Made by a program: the position numbers and the translations under genes. Source: Faucicola sp041855445 (GTDB taxonomy: Bacteria > Pseudomonadota > Gammaproteobacteria > Pseudomonadales > Moraxellaceae). From it: DNA of 64,000 nucleotides. The stretch is taken from positions 62,001 to 126,000 of the forward strand of contig JBHAEG010000039.1 of the NCBI GenBank assembly GCA_041855445.1, read 5' to 3'. The notes under the pieces are model-generated. The model did not search any database, was not told where the DNA came from, and saw only the letters and a list, made by a program, of their open reading frames with translations. Of this stretch, positions 1 through 9,609 are shown one piece after another (within the stretch, counting starts at the first letter, position 1; the number at the start of each line of letters is the position of its first letter).

Positions 1-335
1 AACATTTTAGCAAAATCGCTGGCGGATAGATTACGAAAATCATCATCAAAATTTGCCACAATCACAAAATCAATACCACAATGTTGTAAAATCGCCAACT
101 TTTCCTCAAGATTAGTTAAACGAGGTGGGGCGGTATCTGGATTAAAAAACTCTCGAGGTTGTGGCTCAAATATCATGACACCACTGGCTAACGCTTTTTG
201 CTTAGAAATATTTATTAATAAGTTTAGCATCGATTGATGAGCAAGATGAATGCCATCAAAGTTGCCAATGGTTAAGACAGACGAGGACAAGGGTCGCAAA
301 TCTGTCATCAAACTTGCGAGCTGGTATATTTTCAT
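1..335 (-). CDS. ribF: Riboflavin kinase / FAD synthetase, N-terminal part (partial)
   Basis: Only the first 111 codons lie in the window; the gene runs off the left edge. RibF phosphorylates riboflavin to FMN and adenylylates FMN to FAD in the cytoplasm. The visible part is the N-terminal FMN adenylyltransferase domain. Translation of the minus strand from the ATG at 335 gives MKIYQLASLM, followed by the nucleotidyltransferase motif GNFDGIHLAH (residues 23-32) and the segment VMIFEPQPREFF, both typical of the family. Only a weak purine-rich stretch precedes the ATG. The gene is divergent from the acetyltransferase at 442 and shares about 106 bp of upstream DNA with it. The kinase domain cannot be checked. 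Confidence 0.9.
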   Translation of the reverse strand, partial: MKIYQLASLMTDLRPLSSSVLTIGNFDGIHLAHQSMLNLLINISKQKALASGVMIFEPQPREFFNPDTAPPRLTNLEEKLAILQHCGIDFVIVANFDDDFRNLSASDFAKM

Positions 336-441
336 GCTTTCATCTTTTGTTAATGCTGTAAAACGTCTTATTATAAAATAAAATAATTACCAATGCTTAT
401 AAATTGGGTTAAAATCTTGGGAAAATTTTAGGATTTAGCAA

Positions 442-948
442 ATGATAACGTATCAATTACGCGAAGCAACCATACAAGATTTGCAAGAAATCGTTGATAT
501 TTATAATGAAAGTGTGATGACAAAACAAGCGACTGCCGATTTAACGCCTGTGAGTATTGAGCAACGGCAGGCATGGTTTTTTGCTCATGGATTAAAGAAA
601 AATCGTCCATTATGGGTAGCGGTAAATTCAGAAAATCAAGTGATAGGCTGGGCAAGTTTAAGTAATTTATATGAACGTCCAGCCTATCATATCAGTAGCG
701 AAATCAGCGTATATATTGCAAACCATGCCAAAGGTCAAGGCATTGGGCAAGCTTTAATACAACATTTGTTATCATTAGCTCCCAGCTGTGGCATTCAGCA
801 GGTTGTCGCAAAGATTTTTGCTCACAATCAGCCAAGTTTAATCTTATTTACAAAGATGGGTTTTCAACAATGGGGCATGTTACCTAAAGTGTGTGATATG
901 CAAACATTTATTGCTGATGTAATAATATTAGGAAAAACCATTACATAA
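442..948 (+). CDS. GNAT-family N-acetyltransferase, phosphinothricin acetyltransferase-like
   Basis: A 168-residue single-domain GNAT protein that should transfer an acetyl group from acetyl-CoA to an amine. The acetyl-CoA pyrophosphate loop is visible as AKGQGIGQAL (residues 96-105) after the beta strand ISVYIA. The N-terminal LREATIQDLQEIVDIYNES and the later IFAHNQPSLILFTKMGF resemble the Pat/Bar/YncA subgroup, which acts on phosphinothricin, methionine sulfoximine or related amino-acid analogues. TAGGA sits 8 nt before the ATG and supports this start. The membrane-protein gene follows after 19 bp in the same direction, so the two may be co-transcribed. The natural substrate cannot be read from the sequence. 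Confidence 0.85.
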   Translation: MITYQLREATIQDLQEIVDIYNESVMTKQATADLTPVSIEQRQAWFFAHGLKKNRPLWVAVNSENQVIGWASLSNLYERPAYHISSEISVYIANHAKGQGIGQALIQHLLSLAPSCGIQQVVAKIFAHNQPSLILFTKMGFQQWGMLPKVCDMQTFIADVIILGKTIT

Positions 949-967
949 TTATACAAGGAAATTTAAC

Positions 968-1795
968 ATGTCATTACCTCCACCGCTTAACCCATATCAA
1001 TCATCTATTACTTATTTAACAAATGCTCAAAACTTATTATTTGAGCCAAGACGTTTACCAGCTAGTGCAGGTATTACATGGATTAGTGATGCGTGGTATA
1101 TTTTTAAGGGCAACCCTTGGCTATGGATAGGCATGTTTGTTGCTTATTTTTTGATAGCTATTGTATTTTCACTAATTCCTATTTTAAATCTACTAATAAA
1201 TTTTTTAGGAATATTTTCTACTGCTGGTGTAGCATATGTTGCTCATCGTCAATTACACAATCAATCAATTGAATTTTCTCAATTTTTTATTGGATTTAGA
1301 AAAAATACTGGGCAATTATTATTAATACTGATGTTGTGTATCATTGGTGTAGTTATTGCCTTTATACCTATATTTTTATATTTTAGTTGGAAAATGCTAG
1401 AGTTTATTGGTTGGGAAATACTTGGTTTATTCGTAAGAATACCAAATGTAGCATCTGCAGATTTCTTTTCGACAATCAATATCAGCACAGGATTAATAAT
1501 GTTAGTAGTCATGACATTATTTTTTATAATAACATTAATCATGGCAATTTGGTTCGCTCCAATATTGGTAATATTACACAATATGTTAGCATTTGATGCA
1601 ATGAAACTAAGTTTTATTGCCTGTTTAAATAATATTATAGCGTTCTTCGTTTATGGTGTGGGGATTATGCTACTAGGAGTCTTGGCAATATTACCATTAG
1701 GACTAGGTTTGTTTATATTATTTCCAATTTTATTTATTAGTTATTATACAGCTTACCGACTAATATTTACCCAGCAAAGTCTTTCTTTAAGCTAA
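968..1795 (+). CDS. Multi-pass inner-membrane protein (BPSS1780-like)
   Basis: A 275-residue protein of unknown function. A soluble N-terminus of about 45 residues (EPRRLPASAGITWI, then WYIFKGNPWLWIGM) leads into about six hydrophobic segments, at roughly residues 50-75, 78-92, 112-137, 172-200, 218-240 and 242-265. The N-terminal motif and the alternating long membrane segments resemble the proteobacterial BPSS1780 family, whose role is not established. AAGGAA lies 8 nt before the ATG. The gene follows the acetyltransferase closely and converges on pilU. No catalytic motif is visible, so assignment beyond an integral membrane protein is by resemblance only. Confidence 0.7.
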   Translation: MSLPPPLNPYQSSITYLTNAQNLLFEPRRLPASAGITWISDAWYIFKGNPWLWIGMFVAYFLIAIVFSLIPILNLLINFLGIFSTAGVAYVAHRQLHNQSIEFSQFFIGFRKNTGQLLLILMLCIIGVVIAFIPIFLYFSWKMLEFIGWEILGLFVRIPNVASADFFSTINISTGLIMLVVMTLFFIITLIMAIWFAPILVILHNMLAFDAMKLSFIACLNNIIAFFVYGVGIMLLGVLAILPLGLGLFILFPILFISYYTAYRLIFTQQSLSLS

Positions 1796-1818
1796 ACGCA
1801 ATTAGTCGGTTTACTAGA

Positions 1819-2940
1819 TTATTCGTCCATTTGTAATGAAAAACGATGCTCATTTTCATCAACTTTATCAGCATGACGACTTTCTAATTTGATTTGTAAA
1901 CGTAAATCGTTTGGTGAATCAGCATGTTTTAACGCATCTTGATAAGTAATTTCACCTTCTTCATATAAATCAAACAATGCTTGGTCAAAAGTTTGCATAC
2001 CCAATTCACGGGAACGCTTCATGACAGGTTTAATTTCATGAATTTCACCTTTACGGATATAATCACCAATTAACTGGGTATTTAATAAAATTTCAATAGC
2101 AGCTCGCCGTCCTCGCCCATCAGGGGTTGGGATTAATTGTTGTGCGATAATTGCCCGTAAATTTAACGACAAATCCATAAAAATTTGTTCGTGTTGTTCA
2201 CTTTCAAAAAAGTGAATAATACGGTCAATAGCTTGGTTAGCATTATTAGCGTGTAACGTGGCAAATACTAAATGCCCTGTTTCGGCATATTGTACCGCAT
2301 AATCCATAACCTCACGGGAGCGAATTTCCCCAATTAAAATTACGTCTGGAGCTTGACGTAATGTGTTTTTTAGTCCAGCTTCAAAGGATTTTGTATCAAT
2401 CCCGACTTCACGTTGCGTGACAATACAACCTTTATGTTCATGGACATATTCAATAGGGTCTTCAATGGTGATGATATGCCCACGAGAATTTTCATTACGA
2501 TGCCCCATCATAGCGGCAAGGGTCGTTGATTTGCCTGTACCTGTCGCTCCTACCAGTAACACAATACCTCGTTTTTTCATGGCGATATCTTTTAAAATAG
2601 GAGGTAAATGTAAATCTTCTACTGTTGGGATTTTGGTTTCAATTTTCCGCAAGACCATGCCTGCCATGTCTCGCTGAATAAAGGCTGAAACCCGAAAACG
2701 TGCCGTTTGGGCTCTATCTGTAATTGCAAATTGACATTCATTGGTTTCATCAAATTCTTTAACTTGGGCAGGTGTCATGATACTTTTTACCAGTAACATG
2801 GACTGTTCTGCAGTTAAAGGTGTTTTGGTAACGGGCATAATTACGCCGTTTACTTTCATTGATGGTGGCACATCAGCGGTAATAAATAAATCAGAACCGT
2901 TTTTTTGCACCATCAATTGTAATAGTTTATCAAAATCCAT
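1819..2940 (-). CDS. pilU: Type IV pilus retraction ATPase PilU
   Basis: A 373-residue secretion ATPase of the PilT/PilU branch. PilU is an accessory retraction motor that works with PilT at the cytoplasmic base of the type IV pilus. The N-terminal PAS-like part (1-110) is followed by Walker A GATGTGKS (131-138), the Asp box ITIEDPIEYVHEHK, Walker B VILIGEIRS and the His box HLVFATLHANNA. The C-terminal extension after the AIEILLNTQLIGDYIRKG region, ending in an acidic, Arg-rich tail, separates PilU from PilT. It lies 18 bp downstream of pilT in the same direction, so a pilT-pilU operon is expected. Complete, with all motor motifs intact. Confidence 0.95.
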   Translation of the reverse strand: MDFDKLLQLMVQKNGSDLFITADVPPSMKVNGVIMPVTKTPLTAEQSMLLVKSIMTPAQVKEFDETNECQFAITDRAQTARFRVSAFIQRDMAGMVLRKIETKIPTVEDLHLPPILKDIAMKKRGIVLLVGATGTGKSTTLAAMMGHRNENSRGHIITIEDPIEYVHEHKGCIVTQREVGIDTKSFEAGLKNTLRQAPDVILIGEIRSREVMDYAVQYAETGHLVFATLHANNANQAIDRIIHFFESEQHEQIFMDLSLNLRAIIAQQLIPTPDGRGRRAAIEILLNTQLIGDYIRKGEIHEIKPVMKRSRELGMQTFDQALFDLYEEGEITYQDALKHADSPNDLRLQIKLESRHADKVDENEHRFSLQMDE

Positions 2941-2958
2941 CGTGGTAATATTCCAAGA

Positions 2959-4008
2959 TTACATAAAAGCTTCGGGTTGTTTTGCGTAAATACGGGCAGA
3001 TTCTTTGCTAATAATACCTTTTGTAACTAAATTGCGTAAACTTTGGTCAAGCGTCGTCATACCTTCACCAGCACTGGTTTGAATAGCTGAATACATTTGA
3101 GCCACTTTATTTTCACGAATTAAGTTACGAATAGCGGGTGTGCCTATCATAATTTCATGAGCAGCTACCCGTCCACCTGTTTGACGTTTTAATAATGTTT
3201 GAGAAATTACCGCTTGTAATGACTCTGATAACATTGCTCGTATCATATCTTTTTCGGCGGCTGGAAAAACATCAACCACACGGTCAATCGTTTTGGCAGC
3301 TGAGGTGGTGTGTAGTGTACCAAATACTAAATGTCCTGTTTCAGCGGCGGTCAATGCTAGACGAATTGTTTCTAAATCTCGCATCTCACCAACCAAAATG
3401 ACATCAGGGTCTTCACGCAATGCTGAACGTAACGCTGCATCAAAACTTAATGTATCTTTATGTACTTCACGTTGGTTAATTAAGCTTTTTTTTGACTGAT
3501 GCACAAACTCGATAGGGTCTTCAATGGTTAAAATATGTTCTTTACGCGTTGCATTAATATAATCAATCATGGCGGCTAACGTTGTTGATTTTCCAGAACC
3601 TGTCGGCCCTGTCACCAGCACAATACCCCGCTTAAAACTGCTAATTTTTTGGAAAATAGGCCCCATACCAAGCTGTTCCATCGTTAAAACTTCTGATGGA
3701 ATGGTACGAAATACTGCACCTGCCCCCCGTTTTTGATTAAACGCATTCACACGAAAACGGGCAAGTTCTGGAATTTCAAATGAAAAATCTGTTTCAAAAA
3801 ATTCTTCATAGTCTGCCCGTTGTTTATCATTCATAATGTCATAAATTAAACTATGGACTTTTTGATGGTCAAGCGGTGGCATATTGATTTTAGTAATATC
3901 ACCATCAACACGTATCATCGGTGGCAATCCTGCCGAAATATGCAAATCAGACGCTTTATTTTTATATGCAAAGCGTAATAAATCATCAATACTTAACTCT
4001 CTTGCCAT
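2959..4008 (-). CDS. pilT: Type IV pilus retraction ATPase PilT
   Basis: A 349-residue hexameric ATPase that powers pilus retraction and thus twitching motility and DNA uptake. Visible motifs are Walker A GPTGSGKS (134-141), the Asp box LTIEDPIEFVH, Walker B VILVGEMRD with the catalytic Glu near residue 208, and the His box HLVFGTLHTTSA. The AIRNLIRENK segment near the C-terminus is diagnostic for PilT. Length matches the family (about 345). It is first in a pilT-pilU pair and divergent from yggS, an arrangement also known in Pseudomonas and Acinetobacter. No pilin or assembly genes lie nearby. Confidence 0.97.
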   Translation of the reverse strand: MARELSIDDLLRFAYKNKASDLHISAGLPPMIRVDGDITKINMPPLDHQKVHSLIYDIMNDKQRADYEEFFETDFSFEIPELARFRVNAFNQKRGAGAVFRTIPSEVLTMEQLGMGPIFQKISSFKRGIVLVTGPTGSGKSTTLAAMIDYINATRKEHILTIEDPIEFVHQSKKSLINQREVHKDTLSFDAALRSALREDPDVILVGEMRDLETIRLALTAAETGHLVFGTLHTTSAAKTIDRVVDVFPAAEKDMIRAMLSESLQAVISQTLLKRQTGGRVAAHEIMIGTPAIRNLIRENKVAQMYSAIQTSAGEGMTTLDQSLRNLVTKGIISKESARIYAKQPEAFM

Positions 4009-4221
4009 AATGTTTATTATCCTAATTTCAATTCATCTAATCTATCTGTAAACATAAAACCACGAGATACATTATAACTAATCCTTAGTAAAAAAATCAG
4101 GTGAAAAGTGATAATCATTCAAAAAGTAATGACAAAGGAAAAACCAACCTCAAATAACAGACTATCAACCTGAAAATAAACCATGTTACAATGATAGACA
4201 AAAATGAAATGGGCAAATAAC

Positions 4222-4926
4222 ATGACGACAAACCAAAATACAACTGAACAACAAGCCTTAATTGAACGCTGGCAAACCGTAAAACAACAAATTCCCTCTA
4301 GCTCACACACGGTGACTTTACTTGCTGTTTCAAAAACCAAACCTGCCGAAATGATAAAAACCTTAGCCTTGGCAGGACAACAAAATTTTGGTGAAAACTA
4401 TGTACAAGAGGCTATTGAAAAAATCAAAGCATTACAGTCGGTGACAGCAAATGGGCAACCATTGATTTGGCATTATATTGGACACATTCAACGTAATAAA
4501 ACGAAAGATTTGGCAAATTATTTTGATTGGGTGCAAGGTGTAGATAGATTTATTATTGCCAAACGACTCAATGAACAACGCCCCAGCCATTTACCGCCAC
4601 TGAATGTTTGTATTCAGATTAACATTGATAATGAAGACAGTAAATCAGGGTGTCAGCCAGAAATGCTTGCTGAATTAATCCATCAAATTAGCCAGTTACC
4701 ACGTTTACGCCTTAGAGGTTTAATGATTATTCCTGCCAAAGACAGCCAAACAGCGTTTGAGCGTACGAAACAGTTATTTGATACTGGTCGGCAATATCAT
4801 ATTAATCCGCAAGATTGGGATACTTTAAGCATGGGTATGAGTGGTGATATTCATGAAGCGATACGAGCAGGCTCAACTATGGTACGAGTAGGAACGGCAA
4901 TTTTTGGTAGTCGTGAATATTTGTAA
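4222..4926 (+). CDS. yggS: PLP homeostasis protein, YggS/PROSC family
   Basis: A pyridoxal-phosphate-binding protein with an alanine-racemase-like TIM-barrel fold. It has no known catalytic activity and buffers free PLP in the cytosol. The PLP lysine is in LLAVSKTKPAEM (Lys38 from this start). Other family signatures are FGENYVQEA, WHYIGHIQRNK, the LRLRGLMIIP strand and the phosphate-binding C-terminal stretch STMVRVGTAIFG. An in-frame ATG at 4204 would add six residues. I prefer 4222 because the 234-residue product matches the E. coli protein, but neither start has a convincing ribosome-binding site. Divergent from pilT, as in other gammaproteobacteria. Confidence 0.93.
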   Translation: MTTNQNTTEQQALIERWQTVKQQIPSSSHTVTLLAVSKTKPAEMIKTLALAGQQNFGENYVQEAIEKIKALQSVTANGQPLIWHYIGHIQRNKTKDLANYFDWVQGVDRFIIAKRLNEQRPSHLPPLNVCIQINIDNEDSKSGCQPEMLAELIHQISQLPRLRLRGLMIIPAKDSQTAFERTKQLFDTGRQYHINPQDWDTLSMGMSGDIHEAIRAGSTMVRVGTAIFGSREYL

Positions 4927-4973
4927 TATTCGATGTCAAATAACATAAAAAAATATATTTCATTAAATGACAA

Positions 4974-4992
4974 GCGGACAACTAAAGTCCGC
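4974..4992. terminator. Hairpin between convergent yggS and greA
   Basis: A perfect 6-bp GC-rich stem, GCGGAC with GTCCGC, and a 7-nt loop. It sits in the 96-bp gap where yggS (+) and greA (-) converge. No clear T tract follows on either strand, so termination is inferred from position only. Confidence 0.45.
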
Positions 4993-5022
4993 CCAATATG
5001 AAAGCACAATGTTAGTCAATAG

Positions 5023-5499
5023 TTATGTATATAACACTTCAATAATTTCATATTCAATCAACCCGCTTGGCGTTTGAATTTGAGCATCATCACCTGCTGA
5101 TTTACCGATTAAGCCTCGAGCAATTGGTGAATTAATTGAAATTTTGTTAGCTTTAAAATCTGCTTCATCATCGCCCACAATTTTAAAACGCTTTTGTTCA
5201 CCAGTATCAATATTTTCAATAACGACAGTCACACCAAATACGACACGTCCATCTTGTGGAATGCTGGCTGGGTCAATGATTTGTGCCCCACCAAGTTTTG
5301 CCTCAATATCACGAATACGAGCCTCGCAAAAACCTTGTTGTTCACGGGCTGCATGGTACTCAGCATTTTCTTTTAAATCGCCATGTTCACGAGCTTCAGC
5401 AATGGCTGCGGTAATTCGGGGACGTTCAACGGTTTTTAGCTGTTTTAACTCTTCTTCTAAAACCTTGTGTCCTTCTGGTGTCATTGGATAACGTTGCAT
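5023..5499 (-). CDS. greA: Transcription elongation factor GreA
   Basis: A 158-residue factor that enters the RNA polymerase secondary channel and stimulates cleavage of backtracked transcripts. The N-terminal coiled coil (about 1-75) carries the acidic tip in GDLKENAEYHAA, with Asp41 and Glu44 at the Mg-coordinating positions. The C-terminal FKBP-like domain (about 80-158) ends in GLIEYEIIEVLY. AAGGAA precedes the ATG at good spacing. The gene lies 95 bp downstream of carB in the same direction with a strong terminator-like hairpin between them, so it probably depends on readthrough or its own promoter. The carB-greA order is common in gammaproteobacteria. Confidence 0.97.
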   Translation of the reverse strand: MQRYPMTPEGHKVLEEELKQLKTVERPRITAAIAEAREHGDLKENAEYHAAREQQGFCEARIRDIEAKLGGAQIIDPASIPQDGRVVFGVTVVIENIDTGEQKRFKIVGDDEADFKANKISINSPIARGLIGKSAGDDAQIQTPSGLIEYEIIEVLYT

Positions 5500-5532
5500 A
5501 AATTTATTCCTTATTAATTAATGATTTACACA

Positions 5533-5577
5533 TAAAAAACCCCCTACCAAATATCGTGAAATACTTGGTAAGGAGTT
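5533..5577 (-). terminator. Intrinsic terminator after carB
   Basis: On the minus strand, AACTCCTTACCAA pairs with TTGGTAGGGGGTT (13 bp including two G-U pairs) around a 14-nt loop, and six T follow directly. It lies just past the carB stop codon and before greA, so it would end the carA...carB transcript or limit readthrough into greA. Confidence 0.8.
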
Positions 5578-5594
5578 AAATTTTGAATATGAAA

Positions 5595-8500
5595 TTAGCC
5601 TAGAGTTTTGGCCTGAGCGTGCAAATCTTGTAGTTTATACACTGCAAATGGTAACTGAATTTGATAAGATTTGCAAATGGCTTCTGCCCCACCTAATGTT
5701 GTTACATAAAATACTTTATTTTGTAACGCATTACGGCGAATTGAGAAAGAATCCTCTTGAGCTTGTTTGCCTTCTGTGGTGTTAATAATAAGATGAATTT
5801 CACCATTTTTCAAGGCATCGACAATATGCGGACGACCTTCTGTCACTTTATTCACATGACGACAAGCAATACCTTGCTCATTTAAGAATTTTTGTGTACC
5901 TGTGGTCGCCATTAATTGAAATCCATAATCAATCAATTGTTTAGCAACAGCAATCAGCCCTTGTTTGTCACTATCTCTGACTGATAAAAATGCGGTTTTC
6001 GTTTCACCTGCAACAGGTAAACCTGGTAAACGCTCATTACTACCAATGATTGCTTTGTAATATGCCTCACCAAATGTCGTACCAACCCCCATCACTTCAC
6101 CTGTAGACTTCATTTCTGGGCTTAAAATTGGGTCTACACCTGGAAACTTGGCAAATGGAAAAACAGCTTCTTTAACAGCAAAGAAACTTGGAATAATTTC
6201 TTGAGTAAAGCCTTGTTCCTCCAACGTTTTTCCAGCCATACAGCGAGCGGCAACTTGAGCCAGCGATGTACCAATACATTTTGATACAAAAGGCACCGTA
6301 CGAGAAGCTCGAGGATTGACCTCTAAAATGTAAACTGTATTGTCTTTAATCGCAAACTGAACATTCATTAAGCCAATAACACCAAGTTGTTTTGCCATTG
6401 CAATCGTTTGTTCACGCATGACATTGCAAAGCTCTTCTGATAGTGAATATGGTGGCAATGAACACGCTGAGTCACCTGAGTGAACGCCTGCTTGCTCAAT
6501 ATGTTGCATAATTCCGCCAATCACTACAGTTTTTCCATCACTTACGCAATCGACATCGACTTCAATCGCATCATCTAAAAAGCGGTCGAGTAGCACAGGA
6601 GCTTCATTTGATGCTTGTACAGCTGTTCGTAAATAACGTTTTAGCTCATCTTCATTATAAACGATTTCCATCGCTCGTCCACCCAACACATATGAAGGAC
6701 GTACTACCAATGGATAACCCACTTGAACCGCCTTCATAATACCATCTTCAAAGCTAGTTGCTAGGGCGTTTGGTGGCTGATTAAAGCCTAATTGTTGTAT
6801 CATATGTTGAAAGCGTTCACGGTCTTCAGCTCGGTCAATGGCATCTGGACTTGTACCAATAATTTTGACATTTTCAGCCTCTAATGCACGAGCCAATTTT
6901 AAAGGCGTTTGTCCGCCATATTGTACAATGACACCTTGTGGCTGTTCTACTCGTACAATTTCCAGCACATCTTCTAATGTAATTGGCTCAAAATACAAGC
7001 GGTCTGATGTATCATAATCGGTTGAAACCGTTTCAGGATTACAGTTTACCATAATGGTTTCATAGCCATCATCACGCATGGCAAGGGCAGCATGAACACA
7101 ACAGTAATCAAATTCAATACCCTGTCCAATACGGTTTGGCCCGCCACCAATCACCATGATTTTTTTCTTATCGCTTGGATTTGCCTCACATTCTTCATCA
7201 TAGCTTGAGTACATATAAGCAGTCGATGTCGCAAATTCTCCTGCACAAGTATCCACTCGTTTATACACAGGGTGCACATTTAAATCCCAACGTTTACGGC
7301 GAAGTTCTTTTTGTGATACGCCCAATAATTTTGCTAAACGTAAATCTGATAAACCTTTACGTTTAAATTGGCGTAGATTTTGAGTGGTTAAACCACCAAA
7401 ACCAGTTTCTGTCACCTGTTTTTCAGTAAAGACAATATCTTGAATTTGAATTAAAAACCAAGGGTCAATTTTAGTAAAATGAAATACTTCATTTACCGTC
7501 ATGCCTGCTCGAAACGCATCAGCAATATAATAAATTCGTTCTGGCGTTGGTACGGTTAAATGATTTTTAATCTCGCTAATGGCTTTTTCTTTGCTTAAAT
7601 GACTTAAATCGATTTGCTCATCAAAGCCTGTCGCACCCGTTTCCAATCCTCGCAATGCTTTTTGCATTGACTCTTGAAAATTACGCCCAATCGCCATCAC
7701 CTCACCAACAGATTTCATTTGCGTAGATAAGGTATTTTCTGCCTGTGGGAATTTTTCAAAGTTAAAACGAGGCACTTTGGTCACAACATAATCGATAGCA
7801 GGTTCAAAGCTTGCTGGAGTTTTTCCACCAGTAATATCATTTTTTAGTTCATCTAAGGTATAACCAATTGCTAATTTTGCAGCAATTTTAGCAATTGGAA
7901 AACCTGTTGCTTTTGATGCTAAAGCTGATGAACGGCTAACTCGTGGGTTCATCTCAATAACGACCATACGCCCTGTTTCAGGATTGATACCAAATTGTAC
8001 ATTTGAACCACCTGTTTCTACACCAATTTCACGCAACACAGCAATAGAGGCATTACGCATGATTTGGTATTCTTTATCCGTCAATGTTTGAGCTGGAGCA
8101 ACAGTAATTGAGTCGCCTGTATGTACGCCCATCGGGTCAAAGTTTTCAATTGAACAAACAATGATACAGTTGTCGTTTTTATCACGCACCACTTCCATTT
8201 CATATTCTTTCCAGCCAATTAATGACTCATCAATTAATAGCTGATGGGTTGGCGATAAATCAAAACCACGTTCGCAAATTTCAATAAATTCTTCACGGTT
8301 ATAAGCAATACCACCGCCTGAGCCACCCATAGTAAATGATGGGCGAATAATACATGGAAAACCAACTTTTGCTTGAATTGCAAATGCTTCTTCCATAGTT
8401 TCAGCAACTTCAGCTCGTGGACATTCTAAACCGATTTTTTTCATGGCTTTATCGAATAAGTCACGGTCTTCTGCTTTTTCGATAGCCTCTTTAGTTGCCC

Positions 8501-8849
8501 CGATTAATTCACAGCCATATTTTGCCAAAATTCCATGTTTATCAAGGTCTAATGCACAGTTTAATGCCGTTTGCCCGCCCATTGTCGGTAAAATTGCATC
8601 TGGACGTTCTTTAGCGATAATTTGTTCAACAGTTTGCCAAGTAATTGGCTCAATATAGGTGGCATCTGCCATCACTGGGTCAGTCATGATGGTAGCTGGG
8701 TTTGAATTCACCAAAATGACCCGATAACCTTCTTCTTTTAACGCTTTACAGGCTTGAGCCCCTGAATAGTCAAATTCGCACGCTTGCCCAATAACGATAG
8801 GGCCTGCACCAATAATTAAAATACTTTGAATATCTGTACGCTTTGGCAT
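5595..8849 (-). CDS. carB: Carbamoyl-phosphate synthase large subunit
   Basis: A 1084-residue protein, close to E. coli CarB (1073). It makes carbamoyl phosphate from bicarbonate, ammonia delivered by CarA, and two ATP, feeding both arginine and pyrimidine synthesis. The two homologous ATP-grasp halves are evident: SILIIGAGPIVIGQACEFDY at the start, repeated as IMVIGGGPNRIGQGIEFDY near residue 565, each followed by RPSF/RPSY and EMNPRVSRSS / EVNPRASRTV motifs. The C-terminal MGS-like allosteric domain (about 945-1084) includes LMATTGTQKFL. It is the last gene of the car cluster; four genes for exported proteins separate it from carA. Confidence 0.98.
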   Translation of the reverse strand: MPKRTDIQSILIIGAGPIVIGQACEFDYSGAQACKALKEEGYRVILVNSNPATIMTDPVMADATYIEPITWQTVEQIIAKERPDAILPTMGGQTALNCALDLDKHGILAKYGCELIGATKEAIEKAEDRDLFDKAMKKIGLECPRAEVAETMEEAFAIQAKVGFPCIIRPSFTMGGSGGGIAYNREEFIEICERGFDLSPTHQLLIDESLIGWKEYEMEVVRDKNDNCIIVCSIENFDPMGVHTGDSITVAPAQTLTDKEYQIMRNASIAVLREIGVETGGSNVQFGINPETGRMVVIEMNPRVSRSSALASKATGFPIAKIAAKLAIGYTLDELKNDITGGKTPASFEPAIDYVVTKVPRFNFEKFPQAENTLSTQMKSVGEVMAIGRNFQESMQKALRGLETGATGFDEQIDLSHLSKEKAISEIKNHLTVPTPERIYYIADAFRAGMTVNEVFHFTKIDPWFLIQIQDIVFTEKQVTETGFGGLTTQNLRQFKRKGLSDLRLAKLLGVSQKELRRKRWDLNVHPVYKRVDTCAGEFATSTAYMYSSYDEECEANPSDKKKIMVIGGGPNRIGQGIEFDYCCVHAALAMRDDGYETIMVNCNPETVSTDYDTSDRLYFEPITLEDVLEIVRVEQPQGVIVQYGGQTPLKLARALEAENVKIIGTSPDAIDRAEDRERFQHMIQQLGFNQPPNALATSFEDGIMKAVQVGYPLVVRPSYVLGGRAMEIVYNEDELKRYLRTAVQASNEAPVLLDRFLDDAIEVDVDCVSDGKTVVIGGIMQHIEQAGVHSGDSACSLPPYSLSEELCNVMREQTIAMAKQLGVIGLMNVQFAIKDNTVYILEVNPRASRTVPFVSKCIGTSLAQVAARCMAGKTLEEQGFTQEIIPSFFAVKEAVFPFAKFPGVDPILSPEMKSTGEVMGVGTTFGEAYYKAIIGSNERLPGLPVAGETKTAFLSVRDSDKQGLIAVAKQLIDYGFQLMATTGTQKFLNEQGIACRHVNKVTEGRPHIVDALKNGEIHLIINTTEGKQAQEDSFSIRRNALQNKVFYVTTLGGAEAICKSYQIQLPFAVYKLQDLHAQAKTLG

Positions 8850-8879
8850 GGTTCTCTCTTTACTACTTTGAAATTAAAA

Positions 8880-9530
8880 CTAATTTTTAAAAAAAATGGA
8901 TTGAAGGTCTGCACGAACTGCTGTTTTATCCACTTGACAGGCACTCAAGCCCCATTGAATATATTGCTTTAGAGTATTCTCACTATGACTACCCAATAAA
9001 TCGACCCCCATTAACTGCCCTAACGCTTTGTATTCTTTAACAAGTTTTTCTGTATCTTGCTCTAAAGCAGGGTCACTCATCAACGTTTTCATGCGGGCTT
9101 TCATTTCTGCTGATACGGGCGTATTCGTTATCATTGAGTTAATGGCTTGGTTTAATAATCCCAAAGCCTCTACCAATTCTGGTCTAAATATCGCTAATTG
9201 TTGATTGGTTGTCACCAATCCATGTTGATTAATATAAGTCATTGCTTGTTTGGCTTGGTAATCTCGAAATCCCGATGTGTTACGCAATTTTTGATTAACG
9301 CAAGTTTGTTTAGGGTGGTTATCAGGTGTTAAAAAACCAGCCACGGGCTTTTGTTCAAACGAATTTAAAAAATTATTCAATAAAATGGATAAATCTGCCA
9401 TATTCGTGGATAAATTTACAATTTTATTGACCGTTTGCTGAGTTTCTGGGGTTGGCTGTTGGGCATGACTGAATAATGGCATAACACTCATCATTAATCC
9501 AATCATATAAGCTTGATATTTTTTAATCAT
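8880..9530 (-). CDS. Exported protein of unknown function (car cluster, fourth insert)
   Basis: A 216-residue protein I do not recognise. Residues 1-23 form a signal peptide ending FSHA before QQPTPE. The mature part looks alpha-helical, with two cysteines (about 82 and 198), the second in a C-terminal SACQVD segment. The mature N-terminus (TPETQQ...IVNLS), a central Cys followed by a short Leu, and the C-terminal Cys-x-x-Asp loosely resemble the next gene upstream (TPAQQQ...IVENS, KCLDEQL, TCHAD). The two may therefore be diverged paralogues, each able to form one disulfide. It lies 30 bp upstream of carB in the same direction. No enzymatic motif is visible. Confidence 0.75.
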   Translation of the reverse strand: MIKKYQAYMIGLMMSVMPLFSHAQQPTPETQQTVNKIVNLSTNMADLSILLNNFLNSFEQKPVAGFLTPDNHPKQTCVNQKLRNTSGFRDYQAKQAMTYINQHGLVTTNQQLAIFRPELVEALGLLNQAINSMITNTPVSAEMKARMKTLMSDPALEQDTEKLVKEYKALGQLMGVDLLGSHSENTLKQYIQWGLSACQVDKTAVRADLQSIFFKN

Positions 9531-9609
9531 AACACACCTAATGATTTATATTAAAAATCTCACTAATTATCCCGTTAATATATTCAAGTTTTAATCTATT
9601 AACGTTTTA